From Orrella daihaiensis (GTDB lineage Bacteria; Pseudomonadota; Gammaproteobacteria; Burkholderiales; Burkholderiaceae_B): a DNA stretch of 64,000 bases. Where the stretch lies: NCBI RefSeq assembly GCF_022811525.1, contig NZ_CP063982.1, positions 1,178,001 through 1,242,000 on the forward strand, read 5' to 3'. The notes below the pieces were generated by a model, which searched no databases, had not been told where the DNA came from, and was given only the letters and a program-made list of their open reading frames with translations. Position numbers and translations under genes: made by a program. Positions 7,758 through 17,071 of the stretch are shown one piece after another. Each line of letters opens with the position of its first letter. The stretch's first letter is position 1.

Positions 7758-9122
7758 TCAGCGACCTGACTGCACCAGTGCCTCAATCTCTTTGCGCGCT
7801 ACCGGCACCCCGCGCGTAATAAGCGCGCAGCCCGTCTCAGTCACCACCGCATCGTCTTCAATGCGAATGCCGATATTCCAAAATCTCTCGGGTGCACCGG
7901 AACCAGGCGTGATGTAAAGCCCGGGCTCAATGGTCAATACCATGCCCGGCTCAAGTGCGCGCCAGTCGGGCTCATCGGTGTCAACCTCCGTCAAGCGATA
8001 AGGGCCCGCATCATGGACATCCAAACCTAGCCAGTGGCCTGTGCGGTGCATGTAGTAGGGCCGATAAAGGCTTTGCTCAATAGCAGCGTCCAGACTGCTT
8101 TGAATGATGCCCTCATCAATCAAGCCTTGAGTCAGCACCTTGACAGCCGCATCGTGCCCGGCGTTAAACGACAGACCTGGCGCGGTGTGGGCAGTGGCCG
8201 CGTCTTGGGCTGCCAGCACAATGTCGTAGAGTGCCGCTTGTTCAGGCGTAAAACGCCCGCTGGCCGGAAAGGTTCGGGTGATGTCAGAGGCATAGCCATT
8301 GAGTTCACAGCCGGCGTCAATCAGCACCAAATCATGTTCACCAATTCGGCTGGCACCAGCGGCATGGTGAAGCGTGCAGGCATTGACACCAGTGGCCACA
8401 ATGGTTTCGTAGGCTGCTGCTTGCGCGCCTTCCCGCAAAAAAACGGCCATCAGCTCGGCCTCAAGCGCCCGTTCGGTCAGACCTGGCTTGGCAGCGCGCA
8501 TCGCCGCACAGTGACCGATGGCTGCGATGCGCGCGGATTCGCGCATGACCGCAAGCTCATGCGCGTCTTTGACAAGCCGGTGGTGGCTGATGGTGGGGGT
8601 TAGGTCGATCCAGTGAGTGGGTACTTTTTTAATGCCGCGCGACTTCTGACGGGCGGTATTCACCCAGCGCTGCATTTGGCTGACCAGATCGGGCATGCTG
8701 CTGCGATGTAACGGTGCGAACAGCCGGCTGTGACCGCAAAGCTTCTCGCTCATCCAGCCATCGAGCTCATCAACTGAGGCTGCCCCCTCAAAACCGAATG
8801 CCTCTTTGGCAGCATCAGGCCCCCAGCGTTTGCCGTCCCAGGTTTCTGATTCCGGGTTCTTGGGTTGGCACAGCAGCCACGACTCGGTGGATTGGCCTTT
8901 GGGCGCGAGAATGATCAGCCAGGCATCGGGTTCAGTAAAGCCAGTGAGGTAGTAAAACTGGCTGTCAAAGCGAAATGGGTAACTCGCGTCGGCATTGCGC
9001 ATACGCGCGCAACCTGTTGGGATCAAGGCAATGCCGCCGCCCTCGGTGCGCATCCAGGTAGCGATACGCTCGCGTCGGGTTTGATAAACCGAGATGTCGT
9101 GCAATGGACCTACCAGTGACAT
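7758..9122 (-). CDS. pepP: Xaa-Pro aminopeptidase (aminopeptidase P)
   Basis: A 454-residue M24B metallopeptidase that removes N-terminal residues preceding proline. The N-terminal AMP_N domain (about 1-170) is followed by the pita-bread catalytic domain. All five metal ligands can be recognised: two aspartates in VLIDAGCELNGYASDITRTF, the histidine of HRTGHWLGLDVHD, the glutamate of TIEPGLY and the glutamate of GIRIEDD. Length is typical (about 440-460). It ends 118 nt from the convergent TM2 gene, and its start faces the divergent ctaG-like gene. Confidence 0.95.
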   Translation of the reverse strand: MSLVGPLHDISVYQTRRERIATWMRTEGGGIALIPTGCARMRNADASYPFRFDSQFYYLTGFTEPDAWLIILAPKGQSTESWLLCQPKNPESETWDGKRWGPDAAKEAFGFEGAASVDELDGWMSEKLCGHSRLFAPLHRSSMPDLVSQMQRWVNTARQKSRGIKKVPTHWIDLTPTISHHRLVKDAHELAVMRESARIAAIGHCAAMRAAKPGLTERALEAELMAVFLREGAQAAAYETIVATGVNACTLHHAAGASRIGEHDLVLIDAGCELNGYASDITRTFPASGRFTPEQAALYDIVLAAQDAATAHTAPGLSFNAGHDAAVKVLTQGLIDEGIIQSSLDAAIEQSLYRPYYMHRTGHWLGLDVHDAGPYRLTEVDTDEPDWRALEPGMVLTIEPGLYITPGSGAPERFWNIGIRIEDDAVVTETGCALITRGVPVARKEIEALVQSGR

Positions 9123-9213
9123 GGTGCTGACTTTTTAGAGAGAAATTAAGGGAATTCGAGACTGTCTATCCCGTCATACTACAATTTGTGCAACTGAATT
9201 GGAATCATGCACC

Positions 9214-10068
9214 ATGGATTGGTTAGGTTGGCTTGTGCCCTGGGAGTTTTCTCCGGCGTTGTTGATCGCGTTTGCGCTCGGCATTACTTTGTTCGTGCGA
9301 GGCCAACGCGTGCACAAAGTCAGCACCTCACGCAAAGTGTTGTTCTGGAGCGGGGTGGTGTTGATTTATCTATCGATGCATACCCTGCTGGACTACTACG
9401 CCGAGCGTATGTTCTTCATGCATCGCATCCAGCATCTGGTGCTGCATCATCTGGGGCCGCTGGTGTTAATGGCTGCGTATCCGGGCTCGGTGATGCGCGC
9501 TGGTATGCCGCTTGCCTGGCGCAGCCGACTAAGAAGGTTTAACCAGACGCTGACGGGTCGCGCCATCATTGCGATCATGACCAACCCGATATTTGTGCCA
9601 GCGTTGTTCGTGTTTCTGGTGATCGTTTGGTTAATCCCGTCTGTGCAGTTTTACTCCATGCTCGATTGGCGGCTTTATCGCATCATGAACTGGTCGGTGG
9701 TGATCAGTGGATTTATGTACTGGAACCTTATTTTGGATCGCCGGCCTGCACCACCGGCAGCCATGACGCCTGGTGGGCGGGTGATCTCCCCGATTGTGAC
9801 GATGGCACCGCAAATGGTGGCTGGCGCCATCATCGCGTTTACCGAGCGTGATCTTTATCCGCTGTTTGATTTGTGTGGTCGGGCCATCGCGATGTCTGCC
9901 ATCACGGATCAGGCTATTGGTGGTTTGACCATGTGGATTCCGGCTGCCATGACCGAAGTGGCAGGGCTATTGATTGCACTACGCAACGTCATGCGGCTAT
10001 CGAGTAAGGGGCGATGGGGCAAGGGTCCGCCGCCGGCTAAACGGACACCGACACCGGCGACGGGGTAG
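9214..10068 (+). CDS. CtaG-type (caa3) cytochrome c oxidase assembly factor
   Basis: A 284-residue polytopic membrane protein resembling the caa3_CtaG family (PF09678), linked in other bacteria to cytochrome oxidase assembly or copper delivery. Six or seven hydrophobic helices are visible. Conserved-looking histidines lie in the HTLLDYYAERMFFMHRIQHL stretch and the next LHHLGP, plausible copper ligands. I choose ATG 9214 over the in-frame TTG at 9199. The C terminus is proline-rich and basic. No oxidase genes adjoin it; it is divergent from pepP and convergent with galU (22-nt gap). A TACAAT hexamer at 9180-9185 may be its -10 box. Confidence 0.83.
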   Translation: MDWLGWLVPWEFSPALLIAFALGITLFVRGQRVHKVSTSRKVLFWSGVVLIYLSMHTLLDYYAERMFFMHRIQHLVLHHLGPLVLMAAYPGSVMRAGMPLAWRSRLRRFNQTLTGRAIIAIMTNPIFVPALFVFLVIVWLIPSVQFYSMLDWRLYRIMNWSVVISGFMYWNLILDRRPAPPAAMTPGGRVISPIVTMAPQMVAGAIIAFTERDLYPLFDLCGRAIAMSAITDQAIGGLTMWIPAAMTEVAGLLIALRNVMRLSSKGRWGKGPPPAKRTPTPATG

Positions 10069-10090
10069 GACTGTAGTTGACGGTCAAGTG

Positions 10091-10927
10091 CTATGGCTCT
10101 AGGCCGTGATACTTCTTGCCATAAGCCACTGTGGCGGCAAACATGCCTGCTTTGCTGCCGCAGTCGTAACGTGTTCCCTCGTAGCGGTGCGCAAAGACTG
10201 GCTTTTCTGTCATCAGCGAGGCGATACCGTCGGTTAATTGGATTTCGCCGCCTGAGCCCGCCTGCGTTCGACGCAGATGGTTAAAGATGGCGGCATCGAG
10301 CACATAGCGACCCACCACGGCAAGGGTTGAAGGAGCGGCATCGGGGGCGGGTTTTTCCACGATGGCATTAACTCGTTCGGTGCGTGAATTGACTTTGTTG
10401 CTGGAAACGATGCCGTATTTATCAGTGTCCTCGCGCGCCACTTCTTGCACGCCCAGAATGCTGCCTTGGTGCGTGAGTGCTGCATCAATTAGCTGTGACA
10501 AGACTGGCTTGTCAGCATCGATCAAGTCATCAGCAAGCAGCACAGCAAATGGTTCGTCACCCACGACCGGGGCCGCGGTAAGCACCGCATGACCGAGCCC
10601 GAGCGGGGCGGTTTGGCGGATGTAAATGCAACTGACATGATCCGGCAGGATGTTTTTAACCGCGGCGAGCATCGCTTGCTTGTCCTTTCGGGCCAGTTCC
10701 ATCTCAAGTTCAGGCGCCGAATCGAAATGATCTTCGATGGCTCGTTTGCTGCGCCCCGTCACAAATATCAGCTCTGTTACACCTGCTGCGACCGCTTCCT
10801 CAACTGCGTATTGAATCAGTGGTTTGTCAACCACCGGCAGCATCTCCTTGGGCATGGCTTTGGTGGCTGGCAGAAATCGGGTGCCGAGACCAGCGACAGG
10901 AAAAACGGCTTTTCTGATGGGGCGCAT
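10091..10927 (-). CDS. galU: UTP--glucose-1-phosphate uridylyltransferase
   Basis: A 278-residue GalU, making UDP-glucose from UTP and glucose-1-phosphate for LPS, exopolysaccharide and osmoprotectant synthesis. The nucleotide-binding signature GLGTRFLPATKAMPKEMLP is at the N terminus (about residues 14-32), and the conserved VEKP and GGEIQLTD segments are in place. Length is normal for the family. Its start is 43 nt from the start of the divergent M48 protease gene, so their promoters must overlap closely. Confidence 0.96.
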   Translation of the reverse strand: MRPIRKAVFPVAGLGTRFLPATKAMPKEMLPVVDKPLIQYAVEEAVAAGVTELIFVTGRSKRAIEDHFDSAPELEMELARKDKQAMLAAVKNILPDHVSCIYIRQTAPLGLGHAVLTAAPVVGDEPFAVLLADDLIDADKPVLSQLIDAALTHQGSILGVQEVAREDTDKYGIVSSNKVNSRTERVNAIVEKPAPDAAPSTLAVVGRYVLDAAIFNHLRRTQAGSGGEIQLTDGIASLMTEKPVFAHRYEGTRYDCGSKAGMFAATVAYGKKYHGLEP

Positions 10928-10970
10928 AAATGTTTCCGGAACTAACTCGAATGGCAGCTATCATACCGAA

Positions 10971-12479
10971 ATGATGTTACGTATGCGTTTGTCCGTAAAG
11001 CAAAAGATTGCCGCCGTCGTACTGGCGGTGTCGGCGCCTGCCTTGGTGACAGCGCCGGCGTTGGCACAGCCCATGGGCTTGCCCAATATTGGCGCGGCTA
11101 GCGGTTCAGATCTGTCGCCGGCGCTCGAGCGCGCCTTGGGCGATCTCATCATCGCAAGCGGCAGGCGAGATCCCACCTACGTGCATGATGCTGAGATCAA
11201 TCAGTACCTCAATGATATGGCCAAACGCCTGTCGCGTTACGCAGTCAGTCATGCGGTACACGTTGATGTGTTCGGCGTGCTTGATCCGCGCTTTAACGCC
11301 TTCGCGTTACCCGGAGGCTATATCGGTATTAATACTGGTCTGATTGTGCAAGCTGATTCCGAGTCGGAAGTGGCAGGCGTGATGGCACACGAAATCGCAC
11401 ACGTCACCCAGCGCCACATTGCGCGCGGGTTGACCCAGCAAAAGCAAAGCGAGATGATCGCGCTGGCCTCCGTGGCGGCAGCATTGTTGGCCGCCTTGGC
11501 GGGTGGTGTGAATGTGGCCTCGGGTATTGCCGCGTTTGGGCAGGCCGCTGCCATTGACCAGCAGCTAGGGTACTCACGTGATGCAGAACGTGAGGCTGAT
11601 CGGGTGGGGTTTCATATGCTTAGCAAAGCCGGCTACGATCCGAACGGATTGCAGGAGATGTTTGCCAAGCTCATGAACAGCGCACAGTTCAATATGGCTG
11701 GTTCAGGTGGCAATGCTTATTTCAGCACCCATCCACTGAGTATTGAGCGCATGACCGACATGCAAAACCGTACCCAGTTGTTGGACAACAACCGGTTTCC
11801 TAGCTCTGATGCCTTCTGGTATGTACGTGCCCGTGCTCTGGTGTTGCAAACCGTCGAGCGTCATGATGTCACGCGCATCATCGATAAGCTGCAAGACGAG
11901 GGCAGGCGTCTGAAAGGGGCGCAACGTTCAGCCGCTTGGCTAGCCTTGTCTGAGTTGGCCTCCCAGCGCCGGCAATACGTTGATGCCAAGCGGTTTTTGG
12001 ACTATGCGCGCCAAGGCGTGAAAGACTCGCCCTACATTGAACGCCAGGCAGCTGCCCTGGCGCTGGCCCAGGATAACGCAGCCAGTGCTTTGTCGATTGC
12101 TCGCTCGGCGCTCACGCGTTGGCCAAATCACCGTGCGTTAGCGGAAATCCAGGCGCGTGCCCTGCAAAAACTTGGGCGTCATGCTGAAGCGGCCAAGTTT
12201 CTGGAGCAACAAATCAAGAAGTGGCCCTCCGAGTCGCCGGTGCTTTATCAATTGCTAGCCGTCAACCTAGCGGACTCAAAGCAGCCAGCGCAGGCTCGTC
12301 GAGCCATGGCTGACTACTATGTGTTGACCGGTGCTTTACCCTCGGCCATGGCGCAATTGCAGCAGGCACGTGAGATGACTCAGGATTTCCATGAACAGTC
12401 ACGAATCGACGCACAGATTCGAAGTCTTCAGGCGCGTATGGCGCAGGAAAAGTCAGTACTGGAAAAATTCAGTAGTTAG
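10971..12479 (+). CDS. Periplasmic M48 metalloprotease with TPR repeats (BepA/YfgC-like)
   Basis: A 502-residue secreted zinc metalloprotease resembling BepA, which degrades or chaperones stalled outer-membrane proteins such as LptD. A signal peptide precedes a likely cut after ALA in APALAQPM. The zinc motif HEIAH is at residues 140-144, with the third ligand expected in the EREADRVGF segment. The C-terminal third contains TPR-like helical repeats (ALxLAQ...A). An upstream in-frame start would overlap galU; ATG 10971 gives a proper signal peptide, with alternatives at 10974 and 10983. Convergent with the YheT-type hydrolase. Confidence 0.92.
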   Translation: MMLRMRLSVKQKIAAVVLAVSAPALVTAPALAQPMGLPNIGAASGSDLSPALERALGDLIIASGRRDPTYVHDAEINQYLNDMAKRLSRYAVSHAVHVDVFGVLDPRFNAFALPGGYIGINTGLIVQADSESEVAGVMAHEIAHVTQRHIARGLTQQKQSEMIALASVAAALLAALAGGVNVASGIAAFGQAAAIDQQLGYSRDAEREADRVGFHMLSKAGYDPNGLQEMFAKLMNSAQFNMAGSGGNAYFSTHPLSIERMTDMQNRTQLLDNNRFPSSDAFWYVRARALVLQTVERHDVTRIIDKLQDEGRRLKGAQRSAAWLALSELASQRRQYVDAKRFLDYARQGVKDSPYIERQAAALALAQDNAASALSIARSALTRWPNHRALAEIQARALQKLGRHAEAAKFLEQQIKKWPSESPVLYQLLAVNLADSKQPAQARRAMADYYVLTGALPSAMAQLQQAREMTQDFHEQSRIDAQIRSLQARMAQEKSVLEKFSS

Positions 12480-12518
12480 GTCTGAGTTCGCCTGATTAGC
12501 ATCTGCTGATATCAGAGC

Positions 12519-13604
12519 TTATTGCCGCACATTAAAAAATTTGGCCAAGCGTGCTGGCAGCCAGTTCAGGTTGCCGGGAAATCTGCCCGTGACAAATCCC
12601 ATATGGCCACCCTCGGCTGGTTGATGCAGGGTGACATGAGCACTCGCCTCTGACGGGCCGGGTAGCGACGGTTCGGGAATGAAGGGGTCGTTGCGTGGAT
12701 TAATAATTAGCGTGGGCACTTCGATGTAGGGCAGCCACGGTTTGCTTGAGGCCTTTTGCCAATAGTCCAGCGCATTGGCAAAACCATGCATGGGTGCCGT
12801 GTAGGCATCATCAAAATCTTTCAGCGTTCTGGCGCGCGAAATACGAGTCACGTCAATGGCACCCGGAAACCGTGAGGCTTTTTCCATGATTTTTGGTTTC
12901 ATGCTGCGCAAGAAATGCCGGGTGTAGACTTGTCGGCAGACCCAGTCTTCACTGAGCCGGTTGCCGGCTGCGAACAGATCCATCGGGGCGCAGATGCTGA
13001 CAGCGGTTTCGATTGGTGCGGTCTGCCCGGCGCGCTCACCCAGATATTTAAGTAGCGCATTGCCGCCTAGTGAGACACCAGCTACATGCCATTGAGCCAT
13101 TGGTGCACGCTCGATCACGGCATTCAGAATGAAATCGACCTCATCGATGTCCCCCGAGAAGTAAGAGCGTGCCAGAAGGTTCGGTGTACCCGAGCAGCCA
13201 CGGAAATGAGCCAGCACCACCAGCCAGCCGCGGGCCCGGAAATACTGCAGGATGGACTGAACGTAGCGACTGTTGCTGTCGCCTTCCAAGCCATGCAATA
13301 GCACCAATGCGGGTGCATCTTGATGGTGGTCAATCAAGTCTCTGTCACTGGCCTCAATCCAGCGGGTGGCTGCACTTTTCTTGGGTAGACCATCACGATT
13401 TACCTTGCGATCTTTGGGGTGTAGCACCAGGCCAGGTGCGCTCCAGTCAAAGTCCAGAAAGTCGCCATCGGCCGATCTGACACGTTCACGCACGAACCGT
13501 AATCGATTGGCAGGCGCTACCAACGCACCATACAAGGTTTGCAGGTGGCCGCCCGGTAGCCAGGCAGGTGCGGGACAAGGTGATGTGTCGATCTGTGCAG
13601 TCAT
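12519..13604 (-). CDS. YheT-family alpha/beta hydrolase
   Basis: A 361-residue alpha/beta-hydrolase of the YheT/ABHD1-3 type. The nucleophile elbow is GVSLGG (serine near residue 177), the oxyanion region contains LLHGLEG, and the catalytic histidine is in GGHMGF near the C terminus. The opening PAWLPGGHLQTLYG is typical of YheT. Members are putative esterases of unknown physiological substrate. It starts 5 nt after the stop of the upstream SnoaL-like gene, so the three minus-strand genes zf-CHCC, SnoaL-like and this one look like an operon. Confidence 0.9.
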   Translation of the reverse strand: MTAQIDTSPCPAPAWLPGGHLQTLYGALVAPANRLRFVRERVRSADGDFLDFDWSAPGLVLHPKDRKVNRDGLPKKSAATRWIEASDRDLIDHHQDAPALVLLHGLEGDSNSRYVQSILQYFRARGWLVVLAHFRGCSGTPNLLARSYFSGDIDEVDFILNAVIERAPMAQWHVAGVSLGGNALLKYLGERAGQTAPIETAVSICAPMDLFAAGNRLSEDWVCRQVYTRHFLRSMKPKIMEKASRFPGAIDVTRISRARTLKDFDDAYTAPMHGFANALDYWQKASSKPWLPYIEVPTLIINPRNDPFIPEPSLPGPSEASAHVTLHQPAEGGHMGFVTGRFPGNLNWLPARLAKFFNVRQ

Positions 13605-13609
13605 CTAGA

Positions 13610-14035
13610 TCAGTGCAACGTACCTGGCGCATCGTGCAGGTCAAATGCGCCTGCACGCTCGGGGGCGGCGCTTGCGTGATGCATCACCATCCGCCAACCC
13701 GAGGGCCCTTTGTGAAACACGTTGGTGGCATAGCAGTACGCATATTCGGTGCCATTTGGCCCCATGGCGCGGATTTGCTCGATCACCGAATGGGTAGCGC
13801 CAACCATGTTGGAAAGTTCAACCACCTTCGATGTTTCGATATGTAATCCGCCATGTTTGAGAATGGACTCCCAGGATTCCCTGACAGCCAAATGACCGAT
13901 CAGGCGCAAGCCACCAGGATGTACGCAGACGATTTCTTCATCGCCAGCCCACACTTGCATCAGACCCTCGATGTCGCCGCGTGCCAGTGCGCGATAAAAG
14001 GCTTGTTCCGCTTCGGTGGCAGAGGCAAACATCAT
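13610..14035 (-). CDS. SnoaL-like (NTF2-fold) protein
   Basis: A 141-residue protein with the NTF2/SnoaL-like cone fold seen in many small enzymes and binding proteins. The N-terminal helix (EAEQAFYRALARGDIEGLMQVW) followed by CVHPGG and GHLAVRESW is characteristic of the DUF4440/SnoaL_3 group. No catalytic assignment is possible. It sits between the zf-CHCC gene (13-nt gap) and the YheT-type hydrolase (5-nt gap), suggesting co-transcription. Confidence 0.82.
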   Translation of the reverse strand: MMFASATEAEQAFYRALARGDIEGLMQVWAGDEEIVCVHPGGLRLIGHLAVRESWESILKHGGLHIETSKVVELSNMVGATHSVIEQIRAMGPNGTEYAYCYATNVFHKGPSGWRMVMHHASAAPERAGAFDLHDAPGTLH

Positions 14036-14048
14036 TGAGGTGACGTTC

Positions 14049-14273
14049 TTAATGACCGTGGCCAGCCAGTACGGTGCCCGGGGCCAGTTTGTAATTCGTG
14101 CCGCAGTATGGGCACTTGACCTCCCCGGTTTTAGTCACGTCCAAAAATACGCGCGGGTGCATGCTCCACACCGGGGCCTTGTCGCCAGGGCAATGCAGGG
14201 GTAAATCTTCAGCAGTCACCATGACAGTCTGGGCGGTCAGGTCAGCGCTGGCAGTTGAAACAGGTTCGGACAT
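14049..14273 (-). CDS. Small zf-CHCC zinc-finger protein (NDUFS6-like)
   Basis: A 74-residue protein with a zf-CHCC domain (PF10276 type). The ligand set is visible as HCPG near residue 28, a central histidine in MHPRVFLD and CPYC near residue 57. This domain is shared with mitochondrial complex I accessory subunit NDUFS6. In bacteria it is a stand-alone small protein of unknown role. It is the first gene of a likely three-gene operon and divergent from azlC. Confidence 0.88.
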   Translation of the reverse strand: MSEPVSTASADLTAQTVMVTAEDLPLHCPGDKAPVWSMHPRVFLDVTKTGEVKCPYCGTNYKLAPGTVLAGHGH

Positions 14274-14385
14274 CGCGAGATCTCTCGGGAATTGGACTCA
14301 ATGTGATTGTACCAAGCCGGGCATTACAATGATGTGGATTGTTTATCCAACCTGTGAAGTCCTTTGGGTGACTTTTTGAGCTGGA

Positions 14386-15138
14386 ATGTTTGCGCTGGAA
14401 TGGTTCTTTGTGTCTTCTGAAACAAATCTATCGATAAAAGCCGAGTGTCAAGCCGCGCGGCGAGAGGCGCTGATTGCGGTACGCCCGGCACTGATCGCTA
14501 CCTTCACCTGGGGCTTGGTGACTGGCGTGGCCATGGTGAAGTCGGGCTTGACCGAAAGCGCTGCTGTCTGGATGACCTTGTTCGTATACGCGGGCTCGGC
14601 GCAACTGACCTCGCTTCCTTTGATCGCCTCTGGTGCGCCGCTGTGGTTGATATTTGCGGCGGGTTTAATTGTGAATCTGCGGTTTTTGATTTTCAGTGCA
14701 GCCTTGCAGCCTTACTTTCAGTCCTTGCCTTGGTACAAACGGCTGACCTATGGCTACTTCACGACTGATATGTCATTTGTGTTGTTCATGCCGCGCTTTG
14801 GAGATGCTGATATCAAGGGGACTGCCGCGCAGCGCTCATTTTTTCTGGCGACCATTGTGCCGGGCTGGTTCACCTGGCAGACATCGTCTTTGCTGGGAAT
14901 CGCCCTGGGGTCTCTGGTGCCCACAGCGTGGTCGCTGGATTACGCAGCCGTGCTGGCTTTGATGGCTATCACGATTCCGTTGGCCAACAGTCGCCCCATG
15001 CTGGTGTCGATGCTGGCTGCGGGGGTCACTGCCTGGATATCGCAGGGTTTGCCGTTGCGATTGGGGCTTTTGGCGGCTGTGGTCGTGGGTATTGTGTCAG
15101 GCATTTGGGCCGAGACGGCCTTAAAGAAAAAGCGCTAG
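14386..15138 (+). CDS. azlC: AzlC-family branched-chain amino acid exporter, large subunit
   Basis: A 250-residue inner-membrane protein of the AzlC/YgaZ family, the large subunit of a two-component branched-chain amino acid exporter (LIV-E family). The family core is evident: an N-terminal amphipathic basic helix, the FVYAGSAQL segment, NLRFLIFSA, and the YFTTDMSFVLF region. About seven or eight helices are predicted. ATG 14386 lacks a strong ribosome-binding site. AzlD follows after 21 nt. A TACAAT hexamer at 14325-14330 could be the -10 element. Confidence 0.92.
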   Translation: MFALEWFFVSSETNLSIKAECQAARREALIAVRPALIATFTWGLVTGVAMVKSGLTESAAVWMTLFVYAGSAQLTSLPLIASGAPLWLIFAAGLIVNLRFLIFSAALQPYFQSLPWYKRLTYGYFTTDMSFVLFMPRFGDADIKGTAAQRSFFLATIVPGWFTWQTSSLLGIALGSLVPTAWSLDYAAVLALMAITIPLANSRPMLVSMLAAGVTAWISQGLPLRLGLLAAVVVGIVSGIWAETALKKKR

Positions 15139-15159
15139 GCTGGCAAGGAATAAACAAAC

Positions 15160-15510
15160 ATGGAACAAGCGCTTGCAGATCATTGGTATCTCTACGGTGC
15201 GATCGGTTTATTGACAATTTGTACGTTGCTGACACGGGCGAGCTACCATCTGTTTGGTCATCGGGTGCCTCTTAGCGAAGGGGTACGCCGTGCTTTGCGT
15301 TATGCGCCCGCAGCGGCCTTGACGGCGATTATCGTGCCGATTCTTTTGCCGTGGTCAGCGCCAGACAGCATGGCAACCGTTATTGATCAACGGCTATTCG
15401 CAGCCTTGGTTGCTATCTGGTTGTTCCAAAAAACCCGTAATGTGTTGGTCATGATTGTTGGCGGCATGGTGGCTTTTTGGCTATTGCGGGCATTGATCGG
15501 TTGGTGGTGA
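15160..15510 (+). CDS. azlD: AzlD-family transporter small subunit
   Basis: A 116-residue membrane protein with about four helices and the AzlD-typical RALRYAPAAALTAIIVP segment in the middle. It pairs with AzlC to form the LIV-E exporter. AAGGAA lies 7 nt upstream of ATG 15160, and the gene begins 21 nt after azlC, so the pair is one operon. Length matches the family (about 100-115). Confidence 0.92.
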   Translation: MEQALADHWYLYGAIGLLTICTLLTRASYHLFGHRVPLSEGVRRALRYAPAAALTAIIVPILLPWSAPDSMATVIDQRLFAALVAIWLFQKTRNVLVMIVGGMVAFWLLRALIGWW

Positions 15511-15589
15511 TCACACCACATTATCGTTAATTTCTAATGGTTTTCCCGATAGTTGCAGTACACTGAGCTTTCAGTTAGATCGGAACCTT

Positions 15590-17071
15590 ATGACAGATAG
15601 CGATATACCCCAGGCAGTTGATGCCGCAGTTGCGGCACCTGCTGTACAGTCCCCTTCGCCAAGCTTTGATGAGATTGGCTTACACAGCCTGATTCTTCAG
15701 GCGGTTAAACAAACCGGCTACACGGTGCCCACGCCGATCCAGGCGCAAGCGCTGCCCGAGGTGATGGCGGGTCGAGATGTGATGGGCGCTGCCCAAACTG
15801 GCACCGGAAAGACCGCGGCGTTCACTTTGCCGATTTTGCACCGATTGATGCCATTGGCCAATGCCAGTGCATCGCCAGCTCGTCATCCAGTCAGAGCCCT
15901 AATCCTGACCCCCACTCGAGAACTCGCTGATCAGGTGTTTGAGAGTGTTAAGCGCTACAGTCTCTACACCCCTTTACGCAGTGCGGTGGTATTTGGTGGT
16001 GTGGACATTGGCCCGCAAAAGGATGCGTTGCGCCAGGGCTGTGAGGTCTTGATTGCCACGCCGGGCCGTTTGTTGGATCACCTTTCACAAAACACCGTGA
16101 ACTTGTCGCAGGTCGGTATTTTGGTACTCGATGAGGCTGATCGCATGCTGGACATGGGATTTTTGCCTGACTTAGACCGAATTATTCGTGCCTTACCTGC
16201 GCAGCGTCAGACTCTACTGTTTTCAGCGACGTTTAGCGCCGAGATCAGAAAGCTCGCACGCACCTATCAAAAGACCCCGGTTGAATTGGAAGTTGCCAAA
16301 CGCAACGCCACGGCCGACACGGTCACGCAAATTGCCTATCCGGTGGCTGAAGAAGACAAGCGCGCAGCCGTGGTGCATCTGGTGAAGTCCAAAGGTTTGA
16401 ATCAAGTGATTGTGTTTTCCAACACCAAAATCGGCACATCCCGGCTGGCGAGACAACTAGAGCGTGACGGTGTAAAGGCTGAGTCGATACACGGTGACAA
16501 ATCACAAGCTGATCGCATGAAGGCATTGGATGCGTTTAAAGCCGGTGAGTTGGAGGTGCTGGTGGCGACCGACGTGGCTGCCCGTGGACTCGACGTGGCC
16601 GGTGTGCCGTGCGTCATTAACTATGACCTGCCGTATAGCGCTGAAGACTACGTGCATCGGATCGGGCGCACGGGTCGTGCGGGTGCCTCGGGTGATGCGA
16701 TTTCACTTTACACCCCAGCGCAGGAAAAGCTCCTGATCGAAGTAGAAAAGCTGATCAAGCGTCCGATTGAGCGCGGGCAGTTGATGGTGCCTAAGCGTGA
16801 TCTGGATTCTTCTCGCGGATCAAGCGCTAGATCCTTACCAGCCCATGATCGCGGCCGTGGTCGTGGTAAGGCGTATGTCGAGCCGCCAAAGCCTGTGATC
16901 GATGAATTTTTTCTAAAGCCCTACGAACCCTCGGCAAGTGCTCCGTCTAAACCAGCCGCTGTCAAACCCACCGCACCGAATCGCAAGGCAGGGCTTGGCG
17001 TGTTGCTCGGGGCCGCGCCCAAGCCGGTTGATAAAGACACGGCGAATTCAGGCGAGCCTGTCGGTAACTAG
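15590..17071 (+). CDS. rhlE: DEAD-box ATP-dependent RNA helicase RhlE
   Basis: A 493-residue DEAD-box helicase, RhlE subgroup. The Q motif (FDEIGLHSLIL...PTPIQ), motif I AQTGTGKT, Ia PTRELADQ, II DEAD, III SAT, and motif VI HRIGRTGRAG are all present in order. A basic, disordered C-terminal tail of about 100 residues (RGRGRGK and a proline/alanine-rich end) is expected to bind RNA non-specifically. RhlE remodels ribosome-assembly intermediates and helps growth in the cold. Its 3' end overlaps the convergent thioredoxin-like gene by 4 nt. Confidence 0.95.
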   Translation: MTDSDIPQAVDAAVAAPAVQSPSPSFDEIGLHSLILQAVKQTGYTVPTPIQAQALPEVMAGRDVMGAAQTGTGKTAAFTLPILHRLMPLANASASPARHPVRALILTPTRELADQVFESVKRYSLYTPLRSAVVFGGVDIGPQKDALRQGCEVLIATPGRLLDHLSQNTVNLSQVGILVLDEADRMLDMGFLPDLDRIIRALPAQRQTLLFSATFSAEIRKLARTYQKTPVELEVAKRNATADTVTQIAYPVAEEDKRAAVVHLVKSKGLNQVIVFSNTKIGTSRLARQLERDGVKAESIHGDKSQADRMKALDAFKAGELEVLVATDVAARGLDVAGVPCVINYDLPYSAEDYVHRIGRTGRAGASGDAISLYTPAQEKLLIEVEKLIKRPIERGQLMVPKRDLDSSRGSSARSLPAHDRGRGRGKAYVEPPKPVIDEFFLKPYEPSASAPSKPAAVKPTAPNRKAGLGVLLGAAPKPVDKDTANSGEPVGN

